Origin: an uncultured Pelagibacteraceae bacterium
Lineage (GTDB): Bacteria > Pseudomonadota > Alphaproteobacteria > Pelagibacterales > Pelagibacteraceae
Direction of reading: 5' to 3'
NCBI GenBank assembly: GCA_902590395.1
Contig: CACIWQ010000005.1
Coordinates: 1 to 64,000, forward strand
Length of the DNA: 64,000 nt
Shown: piece after piece, positions 10,213 to 21,224 of the stretch
Layout: each line of letters begins with the position of its first letter
Numbering within the stretch: position 1 is the first letter of the stretch
Notes under the pieces: model-generated
The model's input: the letters and a program-made list of their open reading frames with translations, nothing else
What the model was told of the DNA's origin: nothing
Databases searched by the model: none
Made by a program: the position numbers and the translations under genes

Positions 10213-11920
10213 ATTAATAATACTTACAACTTTTTTTATAGCATCAATACTTAACTCGGCCTTTGCTGCTACAGCGATTGATATATGGGAAAAGAAAGAA
10301 AATAAAAACAACCAAAACGAAGATCAAGAAGAGATAAAAATAGAAAGTCCAGTTCTATCAAACGACATAAATAAAATAACTATAAAAATTGATGAACAAA
10401 AAATCGATGATCATGCAAATTCTGTGATTGGAATATTCGATCCCCAGGAAAATAATTTCAGTTTAAATATGTGGTCGAATTCTAATGGGGACGATATTAA
10501 AAATGTTTTAAAAAGAATTAATAAATTAAAGTTATCTAAATTTTCTGAAAATTTGCTTTTTCAAGTATTATTCACTAACGCATATCCACCCAAATCAAAT
10601 TTAACTTCAAAAGAATTTTCAAAAATAAAAATAGATTGGCTAATAAAAAATCGGAGATTTAAAGATCTAGAAACTTTATTGAAAAAATCTCCAGAGGTTG
10701 GCAAAGAATCAAAAGCTGTAAAATTTTTAGTAAATGAGTACTTATCTTCAGCAAATATAAAGTCGGCATGTGAAAAAATAAGTTTATTAAATAAAGATGT
10801 TCAAAATAATTATTTAGATAAATTTTCAATTTATTGTTTAATAAATAGTAAACAAAAAAATGAAGCGCAATTGGTTTTAGAATTATTAAAGGAAAGAGGT
10901 TTTGAGGATAAATTTTTTGAAAGCAAAATTAATTTTTTACTTGGGGTAACTAAAGAAAACAATCAACAAATTAAAGACGATAATCTCTTAAATTTTTATC
11001 TATCACACATTACGGCTGATAATTTTAAATATGAACCAAATGATAAAACTGACAAATATATTTGGCGATATCTTTCTTCTGCCAACTTGATAGAAATAAA
11101 AGATTTTGAGGACGAAGAGGTAGTAGCTACTTACGAGAAAGCGGCAGCTGAAAATGCTTTTGAAAAAGATGAAATTTTTAAAATTTATTTAAAATTTCCT
11201 TTTAATTTTAACCAATTAATGAATGCTACAGAAGTTCATGAAAGCATGCCCAGCTATAAGGCAAGAGCGTTAATTTATCAAAGTATGTTATTAAACGAAA
11301 ATATAGAAAAAAAAATTTCATTAGCATTTTTGCTTAAAAATTTATTTAAAAAAGATAAACTTTTAAATGTTTATAGAGAAGAACTATCTAATGTGTTGCT
11401 TTCTATTGATCCAAATGAAATTCCAGAAAGATATGAAGAGTTAGTTCAAGAAAACTTAAAACAAAATATTTTAACAGTAAGACAAATTAAATTTGATAAT
11501 GAAATACTACATAGATCTAAAGTTATTAAACATTTCCTAGATGATAATCCAAAAATTAGCAAGACGCAAAAAGATTTTAAATCTGTATATAAAAAAATTA
11601 AAAAAAATAAAAAATATTTTATTTCTATAAAAGATATAATTGTTCTGGAGTCTCTCGAGATGGACGGCATATCTCTTCCTAAAGATTTAGATTTCGGCAA
11701 TTTGGCCTTACAACTAACAGTACCAACAAATCTTGAAGACTTTGTAGAGAAAAATCAAACGGGATTGGTGATGCTTAAAATTATAGAAATAATAGGAGAA
11801 GATGATGTAAAAAACTTGGACCCCGAGACAATATATTTTTTAAATAGAATTTTGAACAAATTAAATTTAAAAAAAATAAGAAACAATATTTTAAGCCAAG
11901 CCCTTCCTGTTAGAGTTTAG
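10187..11920 (+). CDS. Hypothetical secreted/periplasmic protein, probably alpha-helical repeat rich
   Basis: 577-aa ORF with N-terminal signal peptide (LIILTTFFIASILNSAFAA); no family motif recognised. Confidence 0.75.
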   Translation: MKSLLHLNKLIILTTFFIASILNSAFAATAIDIWEKKENKNNQNEDQEEIKIESPVLSNDINKITIKIDEQKIDDHANSVIGIFDPQENNFSLNMWSNSNGDDIKNVLKRINKLKLSKFSENLLFQVLFTNAYPPKSNLTSKEFSKIKIDWLIKNRRFKDLETLLKKSPEVGKESKAVKFLVNEYLSSANIKSACEKISLLNKDVQNNYLDKFSIYCLINSKQKNEAQLVLELLKERGFEDKFFESKINFLLGVTKENNQQIKDDNLLNFYLSHITADNFKYEPNDKTDKYIWRYLSSANLIEIKDFEDEEVVATYEKAAAENAFEKDEIFKIYLKFPFNFNQLMNATEVHESMPSYKARALIYQSMLLNENIEKKISLAFLLKNLFKKDKLLNVYREELSNVLLSIDPNEIPERYEELVQENLKQNILTVRQIKFDNEILHRSKVIKHFLDDNPKISKTQKDFKSVYKKIKKNKKYFISIKDIIVLESLEMDGISLPKDLDFGNLALQLTVPTNLEDFVEKNQTGLVMLKIIEIIGEDDVKNLDPETIYFLNRILNKLNLKKIRNNILSQALPVRV

Positions 11921-11977
11921 TATTTAAAAATTACTACAACTTGACTATAATAGTTTTATAATTTAATCATATTTTGT

Positions 11978-12502
11978 ATGGCGTTAAGAGAAATTTTGAC
12001 AGAACCAAATATCAAATTGAGAGAAAAATCCTCGGCAGTGGATAAAGTAGATAAGGATTTGCAAAAGCTCATGGATGATATGCTTGAAACAATGTATGCC
12101 GCTCCTGGCATAGGTTTAGCCGCTATACAAGTAGGAGTACCAAAAAGAGTGATAGTTATGGATATAGGACAGAAGGAAGGACAAAAAAATCCAATGTATT
12201 TTGTTAATCCACAAATAATCACTAAATCAAAAATTAATTCTATTTATGAGGAGGGATGCTTATCAGTGCCAGGCCAGTTTGCTGAGATTGAAAGACCAGA
12301 CAAATGTCATATTAGATTTTTAGACTATTATGGACAAACAAAAGAAATTAAAGCTGAAGGAATGCTTGCCACATGCATTCAACATGAAATGGATCACTTA
12401 GAAGGCATTTTGTTTATTGATTATTTATCAAAACTAAAAAAATCAATGATAGTGAAAAAACTTTCTAAGCAAAAAAGGGCAATTGAAAGAATTGTAGTTT
12501 AA
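11978..12502 (+). CDS. def: Peptide deformylase
   Basis: GIGLAAIQVG, EEGCLSVPG, QHEMDHLEG motifs. Confidence 0.97.
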   Translation: MALREILTEPNIKLREKSSAVDKVDKDLQKLMDDMLETMYAAPGIGLAAIQVGVPKRVIVMDIGQKEGQKNPMYFVNPQIITKSKINSIYEEGCLSVPGQFAEIERPDKCHIRFLDYYGQTKEIKAEGMLATCIQHEMDHLEGILFIDYLSKLKKSMIVKKLSKQKRAIERIVV

Positions 12503-12519
12503 AATTCAAAAATAAATTA

Positions 12520-13440
12520 ATGTCATTGAAAATAGTTTTTATGGGAACGCCAGAGTTCTCAATACCTGCGCTTGAAAAATTAATTGAAAATAAATTTAGT
12601 ATACTAACTATTTATACTCAACCACCAAAAAAATCAGAAAGAGGTCAAAAAATTAACGCATCACCGATTGAAAAATTTTCTATAAAAAATAAAATAAATT
12701 TTAGAAATCCTAAAAAATTAGATAACGATGAAGAGTTTAAAATTTTTAAAGGATTATCCCCAGATTTAGTAATTGTTGTTGCCTACGGCAAAATAATACC
12801 TAAAAGTTTTTTAAACGTCGCTAAGTTTGGTTTTATAAATATTCACGCTTCAATACTTCCAAAATGGAGAGGTGCGGCTCCAATACAAAGAGCAATTATG
12901 AATGGTGATAAAAAAGTCGGTGTTAGCATCATGAAGATTAATGAAAAATTAGATACTGGACCAGTATTATCATCAGAAGAAATTAAATTAAATCAGCAAG
13001 AAACTTGTGACGAAATAGAAAAAAAACTTTCAAAAATTGGAGCAAATCTATTAATCGAAGGATTAAAAGATATAGAGAGTGGCAAGGCAAAATTTGTAGA
13101 TCAAATTCACACAGAAGCCACCTATGCAAAAAAAATAAACAAAAAAGAAACAAAAATTAATTGGAATCTTGATGCAAATAAAGTATTGGCCCACATCCAT
13201 GGTTTAAGCTCAAGTCCTGGAGCGTGGTTTGAATATGAAAATGAAAGATATAAAATATTAAGAGCGAATAAATCTGAGTCAAATGGAAAAGCGGGTTGCG
13301 TTATAGATAAAAATTTAACCATAGCATGTAAATCAAGTTCAATTAAGATTTTGGAACTACAACGACAAGGGAAAAAAAGACAAACAGCAGAAGAATTTTT
13401 GCATGGTAATGAAATTAAAGACGGATCTTTTCTAAATTAA
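12520..13440 (+). CDS. fmt: Methionyl-tRNA formyltransferase
   Basis: KIVFMGTPEFSIPALEKL, NIHASILPKWRGAAPIQRAI; follows def. Confidence 0.97.
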   Translation: MSLKIVFMGTPEFSIPALEKLIENKFSILTIYTQPPKKSERGQKINASPIEKFSIKNKINFRNPKKLDNDEEFKIFKGLSPDLVIVVAYGKIIPKSFLNVAKFGFINIHASILPKWRGAAPIQRAIMNGDKKVGVSIMKINEKLDTGPVLSSEEIKLNQQETCDEIEKKLSKIGANLLIEGLKDIESGKAKFVDQIHTEATYAKKINKKETKINWNLDANKVLAHIHGLSSSPGAWFEYENERYKILRANKSESNGKAGCVIDKNLTIACKSSSIKILELQRQGKKRQTAEEFLHGNEIKDGSFLN

Positions 13441-14177
13441 TGCAGAGATATAAAATTAAAATAGAATATGACGGAACACCATTTGTTGGGTGGCAATTTC
13501 AAAAAAATGGCCTTTCAATACAAAAAGTATTGCAAGATGCAATTTTATCATTTTCGCAGGAGAAAGTGATAGTTATTGGTGCAGGAAGAACAGATTCAGG
13601 GGTGCACGCAATATCACAAGTTGCACACTTCGATTTAAAAAAAAAAATAAAAAAAAAAAATTTTCTTAGGGGAGTAAATCAATATATAGGCAATAAACCA
13701 GTAACAATCTTAAACATTAAAAAAGAAAACAAACAATTTCATGCAAGATTTAATGCTAAAAAGAGAACCTACCAATATATTATAGTGAATAGACAATCAC
13801 CTTTAGCGTTACAAAAAAATAAAGCATGGCATATTCGCAAAAAACTCAACGTCAAAGCTATGAAAAAAGGAGTCAAGTTACTAAAAGGAACTCATGATTT
13901 TTCAACATTCAGAGCTTCATCCTGCCAAGCAAAATCACCAATAAAAACTTTAAAAAAAGCTTCAGTAAAAAAAGATGGAAACAGAGTTATTTTAAAGTTT
14001 ACTTCAAAATCTTTTTTACAACGGCAAGTAAGATCAATGGTTGGATGTATAAAGTATTTGGGTGATGGTAAGTGGAATTTAGATGATTTTAAAAATTCAT
14101 TTAAATCTAAAAATCGAATTAAATGTGCTCCTCCCGCTCCTGCATGTGGCCTTTATTTAAAAAAAATTTCTTATTAG
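13440..14177 (+). CDS. truA: tRNA pseudouridine(38-40) synthase
   Basis: YDGTPFVGWQFQ, GAGRTDSGVHAISQVAHF. Confidence 0.96.
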   Translation: MQRYKIKIEYDGTPFVGWQFQKNGLSIQKVLQDAILSFSQEKVIVIGAGRTDSGVHAISQVAHFDLKKKIKKKNFLRGVNQYIGNKPVTILNIKKENKQFHARFNAKKRTYQYIIVNRQSPLALQKNKAWHIRKKLNVKAMKKGVKLLKGTHDFSTFRASSCQAKSPIKTLKKASVKKDGNRVILKFTSKSFLQRQVRSMVGCIKYLGDGKWNLDDFKNSFKSKNRIKCAPPAPACGLYLKKISY

Positions 14178-15100
14178 TTTTCTAGCAACGATTTTACATG
14201 AAAATCAACACTTTCTTTTAAAGCATTTAAATCATATCCACCCTCTAGAATAGAAACAACTTTTCCACCACAAAGTTTATTAGATAGAATTAATATTCTC
14301 TTAGTTAAAGTGTAATAATCTTTTGATTCTAAATTAATTTGAGCAAGCGGATCATTTTTATGAGCGTCAAATCCCGCTGACAATAGGATAAATTCTGGTC
14401 TAAATTCTTTTAGTTTTTTAAAAATACTTTCATAAGCATTTAGAAATTCATGAGATTGAGTGCCAGCACTTAAAGGTACATTCAATATATTTTCTCTAAC
14501 ACCCCTTTCATTTGCAGCACCAGAGCCGGGGTAGTAGGGGTACTGATGAGATGAAATGTATAAAACATTTTCATTGTCGTAAAAAATATTCTGAGTCCCG
14601 TTACCGTGATGTACATCAAAATCAATAATTGCTACTTTTTTTAGCTTATATTTTTCTAACAAATAATAAGCACCAACAGCTACGTTATTATAAACACAAA
14701 ATCCCATAGCTTTCTGTTTTTCAGCATGATGACCCGGAGGTCTTACAGCACAAAAAGCATTATTAAAATTATTTTTCATTACACCTTCAATACCTGTTAA
14801 AATTGAACCTACAGCATCTCTGGTCGCATCTTTACTGCCCGGAGACACGATAGTATCTCCATCCAAAAAATTTAGACCTTGTTTGGGAAAAGCGTCTTTA
14901 ATGCTATTCAGATAATCTTTATCATGTACATATTCTAGATATTTATGATCAAATTTTGCAGGTTTTTTCCAAATTAAATTTTTTGATTTCATTTTTTTTA
15001 GATGATCTATAACAACAGTTACACGATCCGCTCTTTCAGGGTGTCCTCGGCCCGTGTCATGATTTAAGTATGTATCGGTAGTTATTATTCCTGTTTTCAT
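14174..15100 (-). CDS. Histone deacetylase family protein
   Basis: RPPGHHAEKQKAMGFCVYNNVAVGAYYL, IDFDVHHGNGTQNIFY, LSAGFDAHKNDPLAQ. Confidence 0.93.
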   Translation of the reverse strand: MKTGIITTDTYLNHDTGRGHPERADRVTVVIDHLKKMKSKNLIWKKPAKFDHKYLEYVHDKDYLNSIKDAFPKQGLNFLDGDTIVSPGSKDATRDAVGSILTGIEGVMKNNFNNAFCAVRPPGHHAEKQKAMGFCVYNNVAVGAYYLLEKYKLKKVAIIDFDVHHGNGTQNIFYDNENVLYISSHQYPYYPGSGAANERGVRENILNVPLSAGTQSHEFLNAYESIFKKLKEFRPEFILLSAGFDAHKNDPLAQINLESKDYYTLTKRILILSNKLCGGKVVSILEGGYDLNALKESVDFHVKSLLEN

Positions 15101-15768
15101 AAGCTTTTTCCGTAGATTACTTTAAAATCTTCTCTTTCAGTACAAAAATAATGCAACCAAATAGAAATGTAAGTGTAAATAGCAACTATAAACATAGATT
15201 TAGATCCTGTTGCTATTGCGAAAGCAAACGGAATCGCTATTGCAAAAACATACATTGCGTTTGGAGTCCATTTAAAAATACCTCTTCTTTCAAAAGGCAT
15301 ATCTCTATATTTAGAATCAAAATGGTCAGCTCCTGCAGCACGCAAAAAACCAAAATATTTCTTAACTGAATACATCGTATAAGCACCAGGCGTAAAAATA
15401 ATAATAGCTAGAGACCAAGCAAATAATCCAGGAGTATATAATGAACCATAATCTAAAAAACATAAAACAATCGCTGAAAGTCTAGAAATAATTAAAATAA
15501 AAAAAATTATCACATATCCTTTAAATCCAATTGTATTGGTAATTGACTTCCAGCATAATTCTGATCTCCAGCATATCCAAACATAAGCTTGATGAATTAA
15601 TGGTATAGACATAGCTACTATAAACCAAGTCAAAGCACTTAAACCTATAAATAAATTTGTGTTGTCTTTAAGATCGGCAAATTGTGAACCTACATAAAAT
15701 AAAATAATCATTCCACCTAAATGCCAAGTCTGATGTTTAAAGAAAAAATTTAATTTATTATGAGCCAT
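15097..15768 (-). CDS. Multi-TM protein, possible phospholipid/isoprenylcysteine methyltransferase-like (PEMT/ICMT superfamily)
   Basis: Hydrophobic; C-terminal FERRGIFKWTPNAMYVF...WLHYFCTEREDFKVIYG resembles PEMT/ICMT-type C-termini. Confidence 0.5.
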   Translation of the reverse strand: MAHNKLNFFFKHQTWHLGGMIILFYVGSQFADLKDNTNLFIGLSALTWFIVAMSIPLIHQAYVWICWRSELCWKSITNTIGFKGYVIIFFILIISRLSAIVLCFLDYGSLYTPGLFAWSLAIIIFTPGAYTMYSVKKYFGFLRAAGADHFDSKYRDMPFERRGIFKWTPNAMYVFAIAIPFAFAIATGSKSMFIVAIYTYISIWLHYFCTEREDFKVIYGKSL

Positions 15769-16907
15769 TACTTAAAATAATTTTCTAATATATTTAAATA
15801 TATATTAGTTAATTTTTTTAAGTCTGACAAAGGAACAGATTCATCAATTTTATGCATTGTTTTTCCAACCAAACCAAATTCCAAACATGGTGCAATCTTT
15901 CTGATAAATCTTGCATCAGAGGTGCCACCCGTAGTTGACAATTTAGGCTTAATTTTCGTAATTTTTTTAATAGTATTTTGAATCATAAAGGTAGTTTTAT
16001 TGGGTTTCGTTAAAAAAGCCTCTCCTGATACTTCATATCTTATATTAAATTTACACTTATTTTTTTTAGTCATAGATCTAAAGATATTGTTCAATTTTTT
16101 TTTTAGAGAACCAGAAGAGTGTTTATTATTATATCTAATATTAAACACAGCATTTGCTGACCCTGGAATTACGTTATCAGCGTGATTGTCTATATCAATT
16201 TTTGTTATTTCTAAATTAGAAGGTTGGAAGTTTTTTGTACCTTTATCGAGATTTATTTCTTTTATTTTTTTTAAAATTTTAATTATCGTATCTGCAGGAT
16301 TATTTGCTCTGTGTGGATAGGCTACATGGCCCTGCGTTCCAATAATAGTTAATCGTCCAGTAATACTTCCTCTCCTGCCAATTTTAATCATTTCTCCAAG
16401 TTTATTTGGATTAGTAGGTTCACCAACTATACAAAAATTTATTTTCTCTCTTTTTTTTTTTAAATATTCAACAATTCTTTTTGTTCCATTTACAGCCACT
16501 CCTTCTTCATCACCAGTAATTAATAAACTTATAGAGCCCTTAAATTTTTTATTTTTGTTTTTAAATTTGTTTACTGCAGCAACAAAACAAGCAATTGAAG
16601 CTTTCATATCGTTAGCTCCACGTCCAATTAATTTATTATTTTTAATCGCAGGTTTAAATGGATTTACACTCCAATCACTTTCATTACCTGGCGGTACAAC
16701 ATCTGTATGACCCGCATAACAAAAATTGGGTGAAGAACTTCCAAGCTTTGCATATAAATTTTTTATATTTTTAAAATTTATTATTTGACATTTAAAACCA
16801 AGAGATCTTAAATTTTTTGCCAATAGATTTATGGCGCCTGCATCCTTAGGAGTGATGCTAGGCCGACGAATCAATTCTTTTGCTAATTTTAATTCACTGA
16901 TTGGCAT
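15768..16907 (-). CDS. dapE: Succinyl-diaminopimelate desuccinylase
   Basis: RPSITPKDAGA, YAGHTDVVPPG, GRGANDMKASIACFV, GDEEG; adjacent to dapD. Confidence 0.95.
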   Translation of the reverse strand: MPISELKLAKELIRRPSITPKDAGAINLLAKNLRSLGFKCQIINFKNIKNLYAKLGSSSPNFCYAGHTDVVPPGNESDWSVNPFKPAIKNNKLIGRGANDMKASIACFVAAVNKFKNKNKKFKGSISLLITGDEEGVAVNGTKRIVEYLKKKREKINFCIVGEPTNPNKLGEMIKIGRRGSITGRLTIIGTQGHVAYPHRANNPADTIIKILKKIKEINLDKGTKNFQPSNLEITKIDIDNHADNVIPGSANAVFNIRYNNKHSSGSLKKKLNNIFRSMTKKNKCKFNIRYEVSGEAFLTKPNKTTFMIQNTIKKITKIKPKLSTTGGTSDARFIRKIAPCLEFGLVGKTMHKIDESVPLSDLKKLTNIYLNILENYFK

Positions 16908-16915
16908 GAGTTTTT

Positions 16916-17743
16916 TTAATCCCTCAACAAATCATTAATTGAAGTTTTACTTCTTGTTTTTTCGTCTACTTTTTTAACAATAACCACACAATACAACGAT
17001 GGACCATCCAGATTATTTTTACTAGGCATAGATCCGGGCACGACTACTGAATAAGGAGGAACTTTACCGAAATAAATTTCTCCTGTTGCCCTGTCAAAAA
17101 TTCTTGTGGAAGCTCCAATATAAACTCCCATAGATAAAACTGATCCTTTTCCAACAATAACTCCTTCTGCTATTTCTGCCCTGGCTCCAATAAAACAATC
17201 ATCTTCAACAATAGTAGGGTTTGCTTGCATAGGTTCTAATACTCCGCCAATCCCGGCACCACCAGATATATGACAATTTTTTCCGATTTGAGCACAAGAT
17301 CCGACCGATGCCCAAGTATCAATCATGCTTCCTTGATCTACATAAGCACCCACGTTTACAAATGAAGGCATCAAGACAACATTTTTTGAAATGTAAGCTC
17401 CTTTTCTTACAACACCATTTGGAACATATCTAAAACCTTCTTTAATAAATCTTTTTTCATTCCACTTATGAGTTTTACCTTCTACTTTGTCATACCAAGC
17501 AGCATAGGGACCTTTAGAAATTTTCATTTTATTAACTCTGAAACTTAGTAAAATTGCTTTTTTAATCCATTGGTTAACAGACCAATCGTTGCCCTTTTTT
17601 TCAGCAACGCGTATTTTTCCAGAATCTAATAAATCTATAGTTTTATTGATAGCATTTATTATTTTTTTATTAGATTTTGCACTAACTGCACTTTTGTTAT
17701 TCCAAGCTTCATTAATTATTTTTTCAAAAAGATTTATATTCAT
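16916..17743 (-). CDS. dapD: 2,3,4,5-tetrahydropyridine-2,6-dicarboxylate N-succinyltransferase
   Basis: Left-handed beta-helix hexapeptides; [40 protein letters not shown]. Confidence 0.97.
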   Translation of the reverse strand: MNINLFEKIINEAWNNKSAVSAKSNKKIINAINKTIDLLDSGKIRVAEKKGNDWSVNQWIKKAILLSFRVNKMKISKGPYAAWYDKVEGKTHKWNEKRFIKEGFRYVPNGVVRKGAYISKNVVLMPSFVNVGAYVDQGSMIDTWASVGSCAQIGKNCHISGGAGIGGVLEPMQANPTIVEDDCFIGARAEIAEGVIVGKGSVLSMGVYIGASTRIFDRATGEIYFGKVPPYSVVVPGSMPSKNNLDGPSLYCVVIVKKVDEKTRSKTSINDLLRD

Positions 17744-18414
17744 TATGCAGCTTTCTCTAAATTAATTTTTTTTAAAAATTCAGATAAATTATTTGTTTTG
17801 TAAGAAACAAAATTACTATCTGAAAATTTGCTTGCCCAAGGTTCGTCGTTTTCAATCCAAACTGTTTTCATGCCCATTTCATATGCCGGTTTTAAATTTC
17901 TTGCAATATCTTCAACAAATACACATAAGTTTGGGTCAATTTTATGTTTTTTCACCAGTTTATTGTAAGGCTGCATAGCAGGTTTTGGAATAAATTCGGA
18001 ATCTACTATATCAAAAATATCATCAAAATATTCATCAATACCAATTCTTTTAGTTACATTTAATGCATGTTTTCTAGAACCATTAGTAAAAATAATTTTT
18101 TTTCCATCAAGTTTTTTTAACTCTTCTGCAAGCTTAAAGTCTTTTTTAAGAAAATCTATATCTATGTCGTGAACAAATTCTAAAAATTCGTCTGCATCAA
18201 TTTTATGATTTTTAATCATACCATTTAAGGTTGTGTTGTACTCATGGAAATAATTTTTTTGAATTTTTTTAGCTTCATCAATACTCACTTTAAGCTTTTC
18301 AGATATATATTTTGACATTTTTTTATCCACTTGCTCAAAAACTTTAGTTTTGCCTGAGTATAAAGTATTATCTAAATCAAATATCCAACATTTTATTGAC
18401 TGGAATCCCTTCAT
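17743..18414 (-). CDS. HAD-family pyrimidine 5'-nucleotidase-like hydrolase
   Basis: [50 protein letters not shown]. Confidence 0.88.
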   Translation of the reverse strand: MKGFQSIKCWIFDLDNTLYSGKTKVFEQVDKKMSKYISEKLKVSIDEAKKIQKNYFHEYNTTLNGMIKNHKIDADEFLEFVHDIDIDFLKKDFKLAEELKKLDGKKIIFTNGSRKHALNVTKRIGIDEYFDDIFDIVDSEFIPKPAMQPYNKLVKKHKIDPNLCVFVEDIARNLKPAYEMGMKTVWIENDEPWASKFSDSNFVSYKTNNLSEFLKKINLEKAA

Positions 18415-19283
18415 TTTCTTATAAGTGTTCCCGCACCTTGATCTGAAAATAATTCAAATAAAATTGAATGGGGTTTTCTTCCATCAATAATCACAACACC
18501 TTTCACATTGCTATTTACGGCATTTATGCATGTTCTTATTTTTGGAATCATCCCACCGTGAATTGTTTGATTATAAATCAGTTTTTCTGCATCAGCTGAT
18601 TTTATTTCAGAAATTAATTTTTTATTATCATCATAAACTCCCTCAACATCCGTCATTAACAATAATCTCCTTGATTTTAAACTTATTGCTAGCGCTCCAG
18701 CAGCAGTATCAGCATTTATATTGTAAGCTTGATTTTTTTCATCAAGTCCCATTGGTGCTATAATTGGAATAAAATCTTTATTAATAAAATTTTTTATTAA
18801 TTTATCGTCTATTCTAGTTGGACTTCCAACATAACCTAGTTCTTTATTTTTTTGGCAAACATAAATTGTATTATTTTCTTTAACCGTCATAGATTTTGCC
18901 TTGCAGGATTTTTTTTCTAAAGCATCAACAATCTCTTTATTAAATTCAACCATCACATCTTCAACAATTTTAATCATTTTTTCATCTGTTACTCTTAGAC
19001 CCATAATAAACTTGCTTTTGATATTAGATTTATCCAATTTTTTTTTTATTCCTAATCCCCCTCCATGAACTATCAAAGGAGTTAAGCCTAATTTTTTTAA
19101 CGTGGCTATATCTTCAATAAAATTATTAAATAAAGCAGGATCTAAAAGTACTCGACCACCGCACTTTATAACTATTTTTTCTTTTGAATATTTTTTTATG
19201 TATTTCTCAACTTCCTGAGTTGAAGGCCCATTTTTGGGCCAGAACTTTTTAATTTTATTATCTAAATTTTCAGCAGTTAACAT
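18411..19283 (-). CDS. argB: Acetylglutamate kinase
   Basis: VIKCGGRVLLDPALFNNFIEDIATLKKLGLTPLIVHGGG, NINADTAAGALAISLKSRRLLLMTDVEGV. Confidence 0.95.
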   Translation of the reverse strand: MLTAENLDNKIKKFWPKNGPSTQEVEKYIKKYSKEKIVIKCGGRVLLDPALFNNFIEDIATLKKLGLTPLIVHGGGLGIKKKLDKSNIKSKFIMGLRVTDEKMIKIVEDVMVEFNKEIVDALEKKSCKAKSMTVKENNTIYVCQKNKELGYVGSPTRIDDKLIKNFINKDFIPIIAPMGLDEKNQAYNINADTAAGALAISLKSRRLLLMTDVEGVYDDNKKLISEIKSADAEKLIYNQTIHGGMIPKIRTCINAVNSNVKGVVIIDGRKPHSILFELFSDQGAGTLIRK

Positions 19284-19286
19284 TAT

Positions 19287-20963
19287 CTAGACTGTTTTAA
19301 CTTTGGTTCTTCTCATAATGACCCATTGCTGCGCAATAGTTAAAATGTTGTTTATTGTCCAATAAACTACTAAACCAGAAGGAAACGGTGCCAAAATTAT
19401 TGTTAAGAATAAAGGAAAAAACATAAAAATTTTTGCTTGTATGGGATCCGGTGGTGTAGGGTTGAGTTTTTGTTGCAGATACATACTTAAGCCCATTAAT
19501 ATAGGCCAAGCACCAATCATTAAAAATGTTGGCGGGTCCCAAGGAATTAAACCAAATAAGTTAAAAATTGAAGTTGGATCTCTAGCTGACAAATCTTCAA
19601 TCCAACCAAAGAATGGTTGATGTCGCATTTCAAGTGTAACATATAACATTTTGTAAATGGCAAAGAAGAATGGTATCTGAATTAAAACCGGCAAACATCC
19701 TGATATGGGATTTACTTTTTCTCTTTTGTACAATGCCATCATTTCTTGTTGTAATTTTGTTTTATCATCTTTATGTAATTCTTTTAGTCTAATCATTTCA
19801 GGTTGAAGAACTTTCATTTTTGCCATTGATCTAAAAGAATAATTGGCTAACGGAAAGAAGATTAATCTTACCAAAGCAGTTATTATTACAATTGCTAAAC
19901 CAAAATTTCCCGTGATTCTGAAAAAGTAATCGATTACAAAAAACAATGGTTTCGTAAAGAAATAAAACCATCCCCAGTCTATAGTTAAATCAAATTTTTC
20001 TATACCTAACTTTGCTGCATAATTATCAATAACAGCCACCTCTTTTGCTGCCACAAAGGCATTTATTTTATTTTCTGCAATTCCATCAGGGTTAAGAATT
20101 ATTGGATCTTTAACAATGAAATTTGCTCTATATTTTTGGTTTTTTGATAAAAATTCTGACTTAAAATTTTTTCCTTTTTCTGGAACAATGGCTGTAAGCC
20201 AATATTTGTCCGTAATACCCAACCATCCCTTTGAGCTATTAATTGCGAATTTTTCTTCATCGACATCATCATAGTCCATTTCTTTAAGTTCATCGCCGAA
20301 CACACCTAAAAAACCCTCATGTAAAATATAAATAGGTGTTACGTCTGGCTTATAATTTCTAGTAATTTGAGCATAAGGAAAGAATTGAAAGGATTTATTA
20401 GAATTATTTTTAATTTTTTGAGTTATCTTAAATAAAAACTCATTGTCCAATTCAATTTTTTTTTCAAAAATTAAACCTTTGCCATTATTCCATTCAAGTA
20501 TTATGGGATTGTTAGGTTTGAGAAATTTATTACCTTTTACTTTCCAAACTGTGTTATCCAGAGGCAAGTTTAGTTTTTCATTACCACTAGACGCCCAACC
20601 AGTTTCGATGTAATAACCATTTTGTGAATTTTTAGGATTTAAAAATATTACTTTTTCTTCACTTTTCAAATTTTTATTATATTTTTTAAATGTAACATCA
20701 TCAATAATTCCGCCTGTAAGAGATATTGAGCCCTTAATATTGTCATTTTCTAAATTAATTCTTTCATCGTTTTTAATAGCCTCGTTTCTTGATATTTTTT
20801 TTGTAGCTTCAAGTTCTTCAATTGATGGAGAGCTATCATTTTCAGCAGTTACTTTGTTCTCAGCTTTTTGAATCTCAGTAGGGGGAGGTTCGAAAAAAGT
20901 AGCCCAAACAACCAAAATTAAAGTTGAAAGCACAATGGCTATTAAAACATTTTTTGTTTCCAT
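19287..20963 (-). CDS. yidC: Membrane protein insertase YidC
   Basis: YidC core FPLANYSFRSMAKMKVLQPEM, MALYKREKVNPISGCLPVLIQIPFFFAIYKML; in yidC-yidD-rnpA-rpmH order. Confidence 0.97.
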   Translation of the reverse strand: METKNVLIAIVLSTLILVVWATFFEPPPTEIQKAENKVTAENDSSPSIEELEATKKISRNEAIKNDERINLENDNIKGSISLTGGIIDDVTFKKYNKNLKSEEKVIFLNPKNSQNGYYIETGWASSGNEKLNLPLDNTVWKVKGNKFLKPNNPIILEWNNGKGLIFEKKIELDNEFLFKITQKIKNNSNKSFQFFPYAQITRNYKPDVTPIYILHEGFLGVFGDELKEMDYDDVDEEKFAINSSKGWLGITDKYWLTAIVPEKGKNFKSEFLSKNQKYRANFIVKDPIILNPDGIAENKINAFVAAKEVAVIDNYAAKLGIEKFDLTIDWGWFYFFTKPLFFVIDYFFRITGNFGLAIVIITALVRLIFFPLANYSFRSMAKMKVLQPEMIRLKELHKDDKTKLQQEMMALYKREKVNPISGCLPVLIQIPFFFAIYKMLYVTLEMRHQPFFGWIEDLSARDPTSIFNLFGLIPWDPPTFLMIGAWPILMGLSMYLQQKLNPTPPDPIQAKIFMFFPLFLTIILAPFPSGLVVYWTINNILTIAQQWVIMRRTKVKTV

Positions 20964-21215
20964 TTATTTTTTGCCCTTTTTTAAATTAGGAGCTGGGTCA
21001 AATCCACTTTTCCCTCCTAATATTTTAATAGGATGGCATCTCAAAATTCTTTTTATTCCTAAATAAGTTCCTTTAAGTGGTCCATTTAATTTTAAACAAT
21101 CTATAAAGTATTCTGAGCAAGTGGGCATATATCTGCAACTAGATATAAAAAAGGGTGAAATTAAATACTTATAAAATTTTATTAAAGATATCAGTAAAAA
21201 ATTTAAAAATTTCAT
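20964..21215 (-). CDS. yidD: Membrane protein insertion efficiency factor YidD
   Basis: YKYLISPFFISSCRYMPTCSEYFIDCLKLNGPLKGTYLGIKRILRCHP. Confidence 0.95.
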   Translation of the reverse strand: MKFLNFLLISLIKFYKYLISPFFISSCRYMPTCSEYFIDCLKLNGPLKGTYLGIKRILRCHPIKILGGKSGFDPAPNLKKGKK

Positions 21216-21224
21216 AACTTAATT

